Part shown: positions 1 through 6,665 of the stretch, piece after piece
How the letters are laid out: each line of letters starts with the position of its first letter
Numbering within the stretch: position 1 is the stretch's first letter
DNA from: Eubacterium sp. UBA5416
Lineage (GTDB): Bacteria; Bacillota; Clostridia; Lachnospirales; Lachnospiraceae
NCBI GenBank assembly: GCA_002409525.1
Contig: DHNM01000028.1
Coordinates: 33,636 to 49,310 of the forward strand
Direction of reading: 5' to 3'
Length of the DNA stretch: 15,675 nucleotides
Position numbers and translations under genes: made by a program
Notes under the pieces: generated by a model
The model's database searches: none
Told to the model about the DNA's origin: nothing
Seen by the model: only the letters and a program-made list of their open reading frames with translations

Positions 1-27
1 CTGCCGACGTAAAAAGGAGGATGAATG

Positions 28-1203
28 ATGAAGAAAAAATTACTGGCTGTTATGCTTACAGCGACAATGTCCCTGGGGATGTTTGCAGGTTGTGGAAACT
101 CGGATGATAAGAGCGGAGGATCAGGCAGCGGCAAAAATGCCACGAGTGCTTCCGGAAAGGAAACAAGTGATAAAAAATCAGATTCTGATGCCAATGTAGC
201 CGTATTCTACTATACATATTCGGATACCTATATTGCTTCCGTGCGAACTCTGTTAGATAAAAGACTGGATGAGATGGGAGTTGAGTACCAGGATTACGAT
301 GGGAACAGCAATCAGACGACCCAGAATGAGCAGATCGACACTGCTATTCAGACGGGAGCAACCATGCTCGCGGTGAATATCGTTACTTCCGGATCTGTAG
401 ATGCTTCTTCACAGATCGTGGATAAAGCACAAGCAGCGGGGATCCCGGTTGTATTCTTTAACCGCGCGGTGGAAGATGATAAGACAGAAGGAGAAGTTCT
501 TGGAAGCTACGACCAGTGTGCATTTGTAGGAACAGATGCTCCGGAGGCCGGACATATGCAGGGAGAGATGATCGGAAAATATCTCTCAGAGAATTTTGAC
601 ACCGTAGATTTAAACGGTGACGGAAAGATTTCTTATGCGATGTTCATGGGACAGCTTGGCAATGCAGAGGCAATTTATCGTACACAGTTTGCGGTGGAAG
701 ATGCAGATAAGGTTCTGAAGGAAGCCGGAAAACCTGCTTTAGAATATTTTGATTCATCGAATTCGGATAAATACCAGGTAGATCAGGATGGAAACTGGAG
801 TGCAACCGCGTCAAACAACTATATGACAACAAATCTCTCACAGTATAATGAAGGAAATAACAACATGATTGAGCTTGTCATCTGTAATAATGACGGTATG
901 GCAGAAGGTGCGATCTCAGCGTTAAATGACAAAGGCTATAATCTGGGGACGGATAAAGACGGCAAATCGATTCCGGTGTTTGGCGTGGATGCAACAGACT
1001 CGGCAAAACAACTGATCGGGGACGGCAAGATGACCGGAACGATCAAGCAGGATGCAGATGGAATGGCTGACTGTATCGCACAGCTGACACAAAATGCTGC
1101 GGATGGAAAAGAAATCATGGATGAAACAGACGCTTATACTATTTCTGACAAAGTCAGCAATAAGATTTATATTCCATACGGAGAATACACCGGGGAAGAT
1201 TAA
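28..1203 (+). CDS. mglB: Galactose/methyl-galactoside-type ABC transporter substrate-binding lipoprotein
   Basis: This is the extracellular sugar receptor of an Mgl-type ABC importer, tethered to the membrane as a lipoprotein. Seen: a KKK N-terminus, a hydrophobic segment and a lipobox ending at Cys22 (FAGC), then a Ser/Gly/Lys-rich linker and a periplasmic-binding-protein fold of about 340 residues. Segments resembling E. coli MglB include VFFNRA (sugar-contact Asn), a DLNGDGKI loop like the MglB calcium-binding loop, CNNDGMA and IPVFGVDA near the C-terminus. The position matching the last MglB contact Asn appears to be Gln (IKQDA), so the sugar may differ. Two adjacent ATGs exist at 25 and 28; AGGAGG at 15-20 leaves 4 nt to the first and 7 nt to the second, so 28 is preferred. 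It is first in the cluster with the ATPase and permease; its promoter lies outside the window. The exact sugar is not proven. Confidence 0.88.
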   Translation: MKKKLLAVMLTATMSLGMFAGCGNSDDKSGGSGSGKNATSASGKETSDKKSDSDANVAVFYYTYSDTYIASVRTLLDKRLDEMGVEYQDYDGNSNQTTQNEQIDTAIQTGATMLAVNIVTSGSVDASSQIVDKAQAAGIPVVFFNRAVEDDKTEGEVLGSYDQCAFVGTDAPEAGHMQGEMIGKYLSENFDTVDLNGDGKISYAMFMGQLGNAEAIYRTQFAVEDADKVLKEAGKPALEYFDSSNSDKYQVDQDGNWSATASNNYMTTNLSQYNEGNNNMIELVICNNDGMAEGAISALNDKGYNLGTDKDGKSIPVFGVDATDSAKQLIGDGKMTGTIKQDADGMADCIAQLTQNAADGKEIMDETDAYTISDKVSNKIYIPYGEYTGED

Positions 1204-1221
1204 TGTCCAAAATCATAGGTA

Positions 1222-1262
1222 AGGGAAAGGCGGCGGTCAGTCGGTTGGCCGTCGCTTTCCCT
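1222..1262 (+). promoter_or_regulatory. Intercistronic hairpin between receptor and ATPase genes
   Basis: The left arm (1222-1239) pairs with the right arm (1246-1262) through about 16 pairs with one bulge and a few wobbles, around a short loop. No T-tract follows, so it is not a normal intrinsic terminator. In sugar-importer operons such hairpins after the receptor gene often protect the upstream mRNA and raise receptor output over ATPase and permease. That role is inferred here. Confidence 0.6.
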
Positions 1263-1300
1263 GGTTAAGGTGACTGGATGACGGAAGACAGGAGGCAGAT

Positions 1301-2800
1301 ATGGAACAGAATGTTTTATTGCAGATGACAGATATCTGTAAAGAATTCCCGGGTGTAAAAGCACTGGATCATGTGTCTTTGACAGTGAGACCGGGTACCG
1401 TACATGCTCTGATGGGTGAAAATGGTGCCGGAAAATCTACGCTGATGAAGTGTCTCTTCGGAATTTACGAAAAGGACAGCGGAAAGATTGAACTGGAAGG
1501 GAAAGAAATCAATTTTAAGAATTCAAAAGAAGCTCTCGAGAACGGGGTGGCCATGGTTCACCAGGAATTGAACCAGGCTCTGAAACGGAGTGTCATGGAC
1601 AATCTGTGGCTTGGACGATATCCAAAGATTGGAAAAGTCATGGTAAATGAAAGAAAGATTTACAATGACACGAAGAGAATCTTCAAAGAGTTAAAGATAA
1701 ATGTAGATCCAAGGAGGATCATGGGCACGATGCCGGTATCACAGCGGCAGATGGTGGAGATTGCAAAGGCTGTGTCGGTAAATGCGAAGGTGATCGTTTT
1801 TGATGAGCCGACTTCTTCCCTCACCGAGGAGGAAGTGGAGCATTTGTTCGAGATCATAAGGATGTTGAAACAAAGAGGATGCGGAATCATTTACATTTCT
1901 CATAAAATGGCAGAGATTAAGAAAATTTCCGATGAGATCACGATTATGCGTGACGGGACATGGATCGCAACGGAAGATGCGAACCGCCTTGAGATGGACG
2001 AGATTATACGTTTGATGGTCGGACGTCCGCTCACGAAACAATTTCCACCCAAGACGAATCATCCGGAGGATCTGGCTCTGGAGGTGGACCATCTGTCGGG
2101 GATGTACTCATTACTTCACGATGTGACATTTCAGGCGAGAAGGGGTGAGATTCTGGGAATTGCGGGGCTGGACGGAAGTGGACGGACCGAGCTCTTGGAG
2201 ACCATATTTGGAATTTCGACGAGAAAGTCCGGGACGATTCGGCTGAACAATAAAACAGTTAAGAATAAAAACTCCGAGGATTCCATCAGAAATGGATTTG
2301 CTCTTCTCACTGAGGAGCGGCGTGCGACGGGTGTCTTTAACATCCTAAACATCAGAGAAAACAGTGTTATTTCAAGCCTTAAAAGGCATAAAAAGTATGG
2401 ATTTTACCTGAGTGAACATTCTATGAGGGATGATACGCAGAGGTATATCGAGGCACTGCATATCAAGACTCCCAGCCAGGAGACCAAGATTCGGGCACTG
2501 TCGGGAGGAAATCAGCAGAAGGTGATTCTCGGAAGATGGATGCTCACAGACCCGGAGGTGCTGTTACTGGATGAGCCGACAAGAGGGATCGATGTCGGGG
2601 CAAAGTATGAGATTTATCAGCTGATTATCGATCTGGCAAACAAGGGGAAGGTTGTTATCGTAGTATCCTCGGAAATGCCTGAACTCATAGGCATCTGCGA
2701 CAGAATTCTTGTCATGTCGGGGGGAAGACTCGCAGGAGAGGTTTCCGCCGAAGATGCCACGCAGGAAAAGATTATGACTTATGCTGCAAAATATGTATGA
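1301..2800 (+). CDS. mglA: Sugar ABC transporter ATP-binding protein, MglA-type double ATPase
   Basis: Cytoplasmic ATPase powering the sugar importer. At 499 residues it has the usual length of MglA/RbsA/AraG proteins with two ABC domains in one chain. Domain 1 (about 1-235) has Walker A GENGAGKST near residue 40, an atypical signature VSQRQ and Walker B VIVFDEPTSSL. Domain 2 (about 255-495) has a degenerate Walker A GLDGSGRT in which Arg replaces the catalytic Lys, a proper signature LSGGNQQ and Walker B VLLLDEPTRGID. This asymmetry is typical of the family, with one active and one mainly structural site. AGGAGG ends 4 nt before the ATG at 1301. The gene sits between the receptor and permease genes. 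Its TGA stop is also the first three bases of an intergenic repeat. Assignment to sugar import is firm; galactose specifically is inferred from the receptor. Confidence 0.92.
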   Translation: MEQNVLLQMTDICKEFPGVKALDHVSLTVRPGTVHALMGENGAGKSTLMKCLFGIYEKDSGKIELEGKEINFKNSKEALENGVAMVHQELNQALKRSVMDNLWLGRYPKIGKVMVNERKIYNDTKRIFKELKINVDPRRIMGTMPVSQRQMVEIAKAVSVNAKVIVFDEPTSSLTEEEVEHLFEIIRMLKQRGCGIIYISHKMAEIKKISDEITIMRDGTWIATEDANRLEMDEIIRLMVGRPLTKQFPPKTNHPEDLALEVDHLSGMYSLLHDVTFQARRGEILGIAGLDGSGRTELLETIFGISTRKSGTIRLNNKTVKNKNSEDSIRNGFALLTEERRATGVFNILNIRENSVISSLKRHKKYGFYLSEHSMRDDTQRYIEALHIKTPSQETKIRALSGGNQQKVILGRWMLTDPEVLLLDEPTRGIDVGAKYEIYQLIIDLANKGKVVIVVSSEMPELIGICDRILVMSGGRLAGEVSAEDATQEKIMTYAAKYV

Positions 2801-2912
2801 TACAAGGGTCGAAAAGTTATGGCTTTTCATGCAAGCATGAAGCCCGAAAGGGCGGACTTTGAATGTTTGTAGGATTGCGTGAGTACAAAGTACGGAGCAA
2901 TCCGTGTATTAT
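2798..2912 (+). repeat. Structured intergenic repeat, copy 1 (between ATPase and permease genes)
   Basis: About 115 bp starting with TGATACAAGGGTC, whose TGA is the mglA stop codon. It contains three hairpins: TTCATG/CATGAA at 2826-2841; GCCC-GAAA-GGGC at 2842-2853, with a GNRA tetraloop; and a bipartite hairpin at 2872-2903 with outer stem GGATTGC/GCAATCC and inner stem GTAC/GTAC. It ends in CCGTGTAT. Its start recurs at 15624 and, inverted, at 11284-11304 (19 of 21 matching); its end recurs inverted at 11315-11326. No reading frame is apparent. A mobile or RNA-level element is inferred. Confidence 0.7.
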
Positions 2913-2940
2913 AAAGAAACAAAAATAGGAGGCTTTACGG

Positions 2941-4011
2941 ATGAAAGCAATTTCAAATATAAAAACGCGGTATCAGGATTACCGCGCTTTGGATGGAAGA
3001 GAAAAAGTGCAGGCGTGGAAAGAAGGGCTGATCAACAATGCTATTTACATTATGATCATCATCGCCGTCATTTACACCTATACGAAAAACCAAAGGTTTT
3101 TGAGCACATCTTCGATTATCAACATCATTTCACTTTCCGCGGCGAATATACCGATTGCCTGTGGAATTGCCGGCACGATCGTTCTTACCGGGACAGATCT
3201 TTCTGCCGGTCGTGTAGTCGGGCTGACGGCATGTATCTCAGCGTCACTCCTACAGTCGACATCATATGCAACTAAGATATTCCCGGACCTTCCGGTTCTT
3301 CCGATTCCGCTGGTTATCCTGATTGTGCTCATCGTGGGTGGGATTGTCGGATGGGTAAACGGCTTCTTCGTCGCCAAGTTTCACCTGCATCCATTTATCG
3401 TAACTTTGGCCACCCAGCTGATTGTCTATGGTATCCTGCTGATGTACATCATGTTAAATGGTAACAACGGACAACCGCTTTCCGGTCTTGACAAATCCTT
3501 TAAGAACTTTGTGACGGGAAGCATTTTGAAGATTGGCGGTGTACCTGTTCCCAATTATGTCTGGTACGCCTGCGTCGTCATCGCTTTTATGTGGTTTGTC
3601 TGGAATAAGACTACATTTGGAAAAAATATGTTTGCTGTAGGATCAAACCCTGAGGCGGCAAACGTATCCGGTGTCAATGTTATGAGAACTACGATTCAGG
3701 TACATACTCTGGCAGGCTGCATGTATGGGATCACAGGATTTATCGAATCGGCCCGTATTGGCTCCAATCAGGCGAGCACCGGACTGAACTATGAGGCAGA
3801 TGCAATCGCCGCGTGCGTGATCGGCGGTGTGTCGTTCGTAGGAGGTACCGGAAAGATCAGCGGCGTCGTGATGGGCGTGTTTATTCTGAGAATCATCTTT
3901 GTCGCGTTAAACTTCCTCTCGATCAACCAGAACCTGCAGTATGTGATTAAAGGTCTGATCATTCTGATTGCATGCTCTGTTGATATGAGAAAATATCTGG
4001 TGAGAAAGTAG
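2941..4011 (+). CDS. mglC: Sugar ABC transporter permease, MglC/RbsC-type
   Basis: Integral membrane channel of the sugar importer, 356 residues. After a cytoplasmic, charged N-terminus (about 1-33) there are eight to ten hydrophobic segments, beginning around NNAIYIMIIIAVIYTY. Family-typical stretches are GTIVLTGTDLSAGRVVGL, GWVNGFFVAKFHLHPFIVTL and VGSNPEAANVSGVNV, followed by CVIGGVSFVGGTGKISG near the C-terminus. These match the branched permease family of MglC, RbsC and XylH. AGGAGG at 2927-2932 is 8 nt before the ATG. An overlapping + strand frame at 2904-3275 has no such features and is a shadow. The structured repeat lies directly upstream, so translation relies on this gene's own ribosome binding site. 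Confidence 0.9.
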   Translation: MKAISNIKTRYQDYRALDGREKVQAWKEGLINNAIYIMIIIAVIYTYTKNQRFLSTSSIINIISLSAANIPIACGIAGTIVLTGTDLSAGRVVGLTACISASLLQSTSYATKIFPDLPVLPIPLVILIVLIVGGIVGWVNGFFVAKFHLHPFIVTLATQLIVYGILLMYIMLNGNNGQPLSGLDKSFKNFVTGSILKIGGVPVPNYVWYACVVIAFMWFVWNKTTFGKNMFAVGSNPEAANVSGVNVMRTTIQVHTLAGCMYGITGFIESARIGSNQASTGLNYEADAIAACVIGGVSFVGGTGKISGVVMGVFILRIIFVALNFLSINQNLQYVIKGLIILIACSVDMRKYLVRK

Positions 4012-4030
4012 AATTGGAGGAACGTTGATT

Positions 4031-4309
4031 ATGGAACAGAAAAATCCGGAAGAAAAAGACGGATGGAAAAATAATGCAAGAGTTGCAATCTATGCAATGG
4101 CCGGCGTATATCTGCTGTCACTCTCGTATCATATGTTCAAGGCAATATCCTCCACAAATGGAAACGAACAGCTGCTGATGATCGTCTTTACAATTCTGTT
4201 TACGATCATTGGATTAGGGATGGTGTTCTTTGGGATCATCAGCGGATATAAAAACAGAAAAGAAATGAGAGACGGGAAGAGAGAAGAGGAGGGCTCTGCC
4301 GGCATTTAA
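4031..4309 (+). CDS. Small two-helix membrane protein of the sugar-importer cluster
   Basis: A 92-residue protein that I do not recognise by family. It has a charged, Lys/Glu-rich N-terminus (about 1-16), a hydrophobic helix at about 17-37 (AIYAMAGVYLLSLSY), a polar loop with STNGNEQ, a second helix at about 47-70 (IVFTILFTIIGLGMVFFGII) and a strongly charged tail with KNRKEMRDGKREEE. This predicts two membrane spans with both ends on the same side, probably cytoplasmic. It starts 19 nt after the permease stop, so co-transcription is very likely. GGAGG at 4016-4020 serves either a TTG at 4025 (4 nt) or the ATG at 4031 (10 nt); the ATG is preferred. An accessory role with the importer is only a guess from position. 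Confidence 0.72.
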   Translation: MEQKNPEEKDGWKNNARVAIYAMAGVYLLSLSYHMFKAISSTNGNEQLLMIVFTILFTIIGLGMVFFGIISGYKNRKEMRDGKREEEGSAGI

Positions 4310-4398
4310 AAAATGAAATAAGGGGCTTCTATGGACATTTTATCTTTTTTGGTTTAAAATGGTAAATTAACATCAATCTATGGAGGATAAAGAAGAAA

Positions 4399-5175
4399 AT
4401 GATGAGTTTATTTGATTTGACGGGTAAAGTAGCAGTGGTTACAGGGGCAAGCTCGGGCCTTGGCGCTGATGCGGCACTGGCATACGCCAAGGCAGGAGCA
4501 GATGTAGCTTTGCTTGCCAGAAGAGTAGAAAAGCTTGAGAAAGTTAAAACTGAGATTGAGAAGACAGGAAGAAAAGCAATTGCTGTCGGCTGTGATGTTT
4601 CAGATGAGAACAAGGTCAAAGCGGCAATCGAGCAGGTTTTGGATGCTTTCGGTCGTATTGATATCCTGCTGAATGATGCCGGAGTAGCAGTTGGAGGTGG
4701 TGTAGATACATTGACCGTAGAAGACTGGGATAAGTCTTTTAATACAAATGTCAAAGGAATATTCCTGGTATGCAAATATGTTATTCCTCACATGAAAGAG
4801 CAGAATTATGGAAAAATTGTCAATGTTGCATCTATCAATGCGGTGATAGCTGACAAAGGTGATATGTTTATCAGACATTCTTACAACGCGTCCAAATCTG
4901 CTGTTCTGGGCTTAACAAAAGGCATGGCGGCATCTTATGCGAGATATGGAATTACAGTAAACGCTGTGGGACCCGGTCTTTTCGAGAGCGAGATGACAAG
5001 TGGTACGCTGTTTAAGTCCGATGAATTTCTGAAATCTTATAACTATACGAATCCGGCGGGACGTCCCGGAAAACGAGGAGAATTGAACGGTACAATTCTC
5101 TATTTCTCAAGTGATGCTTCCAGTTATGTTCAGGGACAGTTTGTTATTGTCGATGGAGGAAGTGCTATTGTATAA
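4399..5175 (+). CDS. Short-chain dehydrogenase/reductase, gluconate 5-dehydrogenase-like
   Basis: A cytoplasmic NAD(P)-dependent oxidoreductase of the classical SDR family, about 258 residues as expected. Seen: the LFDLTGK N-terminus common in gluconate/deoxygluconate dehydrogenases, cofactor motif TGASSGLG (15-22), Arg pair LLARR at the end of beta-2 (favours NADP), NDAG at 92-95 where NNAG is usual, catalytic Ser145, and Tyr162-x3-Lys166 (YNASK). The stretch between Ser and Tyr is slightly longer than usual. The C-terminus ends VIVDGGSAIV. GGAGG at 4382-4386 lies 12 nt before the first of two adjacent ATGs (4399, 4402). It follows the sugar-importer cluster after 89 bp with no terminator visible, so it may process the imported sugar. 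Sugar or sugar-acid specificity is inferred; a hydroxysteroid or acyl substrate cannot be excluded. Confidence 0.8.
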   Translation: MMSLFDLTGKVAVVTGASSGLGADAALAYAKAGADVALLARRVEKLEKVKTEIEKTGRKAIAVGCDVSDENKVKAAIEQVLDAFGRIDILLNDAGVAVGGGVDTLTVEDWDKSFNTNVKGIFLVCKYVIPHMKEQNYGKIVNVASINAVIADKGDMFIRHSYNASKSAVLGLTKGMAASYARYGITVNAVGPGLFESEMTSGTLFKSDEFLKSYNYTNPAGRPGKRGELNGTILYFSSDASSYVQGQFVIVDGGSAIV

Positions 5176-5270
5176 TCATCAAATCCTGGTTTGAAAAAGT
5201 ACTGACGATGTATGGAACATCCGACGGAATTACACTGAATAAAAAAGGGATCCAAGAAAATAAAACATAG

Positions 5271-5317
5271 AAAAGGCTTCATGAGCAATTGAGATCGTGC
5301 TTATGGAGCTTTTTTTA
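5271..5317 (+). terminator. Intrinsic terminator after the SDR gene
   Basis: The left arm at 5271-5287 (AAAAGGCTTCATGAGCA) pairs with 5298-5316 over 17 positions using only Watson-Crick and G-U pairs. The loop is ATTGAGATCG and the 3' arm merges into a run of seven T. It closes the mgl/SDR transcription unit. Confidence 0.85.
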
Positions 5318-5433
5318 AAATGAATTATTTGCTAATAATATGTCCCGGTGTATGAATAGTTTTTCTAAAAATTAACAATAATAAGTCCGGGAACATTTAA
5401 ACTTTGTAAGATGTTTGAAATGTACACACAAAT
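5318..5433. other. Non-coding stretch upstream of the OpuCA-type promoter
   Basis: Part of a 350-bp gene-free gap (5176-5525). This AT-rich piece contains an inverted repeat, TGTCCCGG at 5341-5348 and CCGGGAACA at 5387-5395, 38 bp apart, with a small T5/A5 hairpin between. No convincing open reading frame with a ribosome binding site is present. It could hold upstream regulatory sites; nothing is recognised. Confidence 0.4.
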
Positions 5434-5462
5434 TTGACAATAGGATAAATTGCATATATACT
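5434..5462 (+). promoter_or_regulatory. Sigma-A-type promoter of the OpuCA-like transporter operon
   Basis: A perfect -35 TTGACA (5434-5439) and a -10 TATACT (5457-5462) are separated by the ideal 17 bp. Transcription should start near 5469, giving a leader of about 57 nt before the ATG at 5526. Confidence 0.85.
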
Positions 5463-5468
5463 AGTATA
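5455..5468. promoter_or_regulatory. 14-bp palindrome over the -10 box, candidate operator
   Basis: ATATACTAGTATAT (5455-5468) is a perfect palindrome centred on CTAG. It covers the -10 box and reaches the expected start site. This is where a dimeric repressor (MarR, GntR or similar) would block transcription. The cognate regulator is not in the window. Confidence 0.5.
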
Positions 5469-5525
5469 TGATACATAGGTCCAGAAAAAATGCGGCCTAA
5501 ACAAATATGAGAATGGAGATGTTTT

Positions 5526-6665
5526 ATGATTCAATTTGAAGATATCACAAAGAAATATAGAACGCAGCGTATTCTTTCTGATATCAGTTTTAATGTAGAT
5601 GATGGAAATCTTGTTGCCATTATTGGTGAAAGTGGTTGTGGAAAGACAACTCTTTTAAAGATGGTTAACCGCCTTGTTAAGCCGACTTCAGGAACGATCC
5701 GTATAGACGGAAAGAATATTCAGGAGATAGACGAGGTTGAACTGAGAAGGAATATTGGATATGTAATACAACAGACCGGATTGTTCCCACACATGACGGT
5801 TAGGCAGAATATTGAGCTGATTCCAAAGCTTCAGAAAGTGAAACCGGAAGAGCTTGAAAAGAATACAATACGGCTGATGAAAATGGTGGGACTTGACAGT
5901 GCCGAGTATCTGGATCGCTATCCGACGGAATTAAGTGGCGGACAGCAGCAGAGAATAGGTGTTGCCCGTGCATTTGCCACGGATCCAGATGTTATACTGA
6001 TGGACGAGCCTTTTTCTGCATTGGATCCGATTACGCGTTCTGATTTGCAGGATGAGCTGCTGGAGATTCAGTCAAAGATTAAAAAGACAATTGTTTTTGT
6101 CACTCACGATATGGATGAGGCAGTAAAGATTGCCGATAAAATCTGTATCATGAATGGCGGACATATCCTGCAGTACGATACACCGGAGAATATTATGAAA
6201 AATCCGGCAAATGACTTTGTATCGAGCTTTGTCGGTAAGAAGAGAATCTGGTCTTCGCCGGAATATATAAAGGTTTCAGATATCATGATTGAAAGACCGA
6301 TTACGGTTTCAAAGAATATTTCAGCCCTGCGGTGCATCGATAGAATGAGACAGAATAAAGTAGATACTCTTTTGGTTGTGGATCCGGATACTCACGTATT
6401 TCGGGGAATTCTTCGTGCACGCCGCTTAAGAAGAGCCGAAGATAAGAATTTACCGGCAGAACAGTTTATGAAGACAAAGGTCAGAACTCTTGGTCCCGAA
6501 CAGAGCATGACAGATGCACTTAAGGTTGTTACGGATAAATATACCCCTGTCCCTGTTGTTGACGATGAGAATCATCTGGTGGGACTTATCACAAAGAGCA
6601 GTCTCGTAACGACGCTCAGTCAGCAATATATAGATGATGATGAAGAAGAGGAGGATGAGGAATGA
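5526..6665 (+). CDS. opuCA: OpuCA-type ABC transporter ATP-binding protein with CBS domains
   Basis: Cytoplasmic ATPase of an osmoprotectant-type (betaine/carnitine/choline) or ergothioneine-type importer. Residues 1-240 form the ABC domain: Walker A GESGCGKTT (34-42), Q-loop VIQQTG, signature LSGGQQQR, Walker B VILMDEPFSALDP and H-loop VTHDMDEA. Residues about 250-370 hold a tandem CBS pair (VSDIMIERPITVSK, then VDTLLVVD; FMKTKVRTLG, then PVPVVDDENHLVGLI). In OpuA-type systems such a pair senses ionic strength. The protein ends in an acidic tail of ten Asp/Glu residues. ATGGAGAT at 5513-5520 precedes the ATG. The stop overlaps the next start as ATGA, showing translational coupling to the permease fusion. 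A strong promoter precedes it. Confidence 0.88.
   Translation: MIQFEDITKKYRTQRILSDISFNVDDGNLVAIIGESGCGKTTLLKMVNRLVKPTSGTIRIDGKNIQEIDEVELRRNIGYVIQQTGLFPHMTVRQNIELIPKLQKVKPEELEKNTIRLMKMVGLDSAEYLDRYPTELSGGQQQRIGVARAFATDPDVILMDEPFSALDPITRSDLQDELLEIQSKIKKTIVFVTHDMDEAVKIADKICIMNGGHILQYDTPENIMKNPANDFVSSFVGKKRIWSSPEYIKVSDIMIERPITVSKNISALRCIDRMRQNKVDTLLVVDPDTHVFRGILRARRLRRAEDKNLPAEQFMKTKVRTLGPEQSMTDALKVVTDKYTPVPVVDDENHLVGLITKSSLVTTLSQQYIDDDEEEEDEE

Noticed and set aside
2904..3275. Open frame of 123 codons on the + strand
   Set aside because: It overlaps the permease gene in another frame, has Cys/His/Arg-rich low-quality sequence and no own ribosome binding site.
4329..4775. 148-codon minus-strand open frame
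   Set aside because: It is antisense to the 5' part of the SDR gene; its Ser/Ala/Thr-rich composition is that expected of a shadow frame.
5211..5273. 20-codon ATG open frame in the gap after the first SDR
   Set aside because: No ribosome binding site and it runs into the terminator; likely chance.
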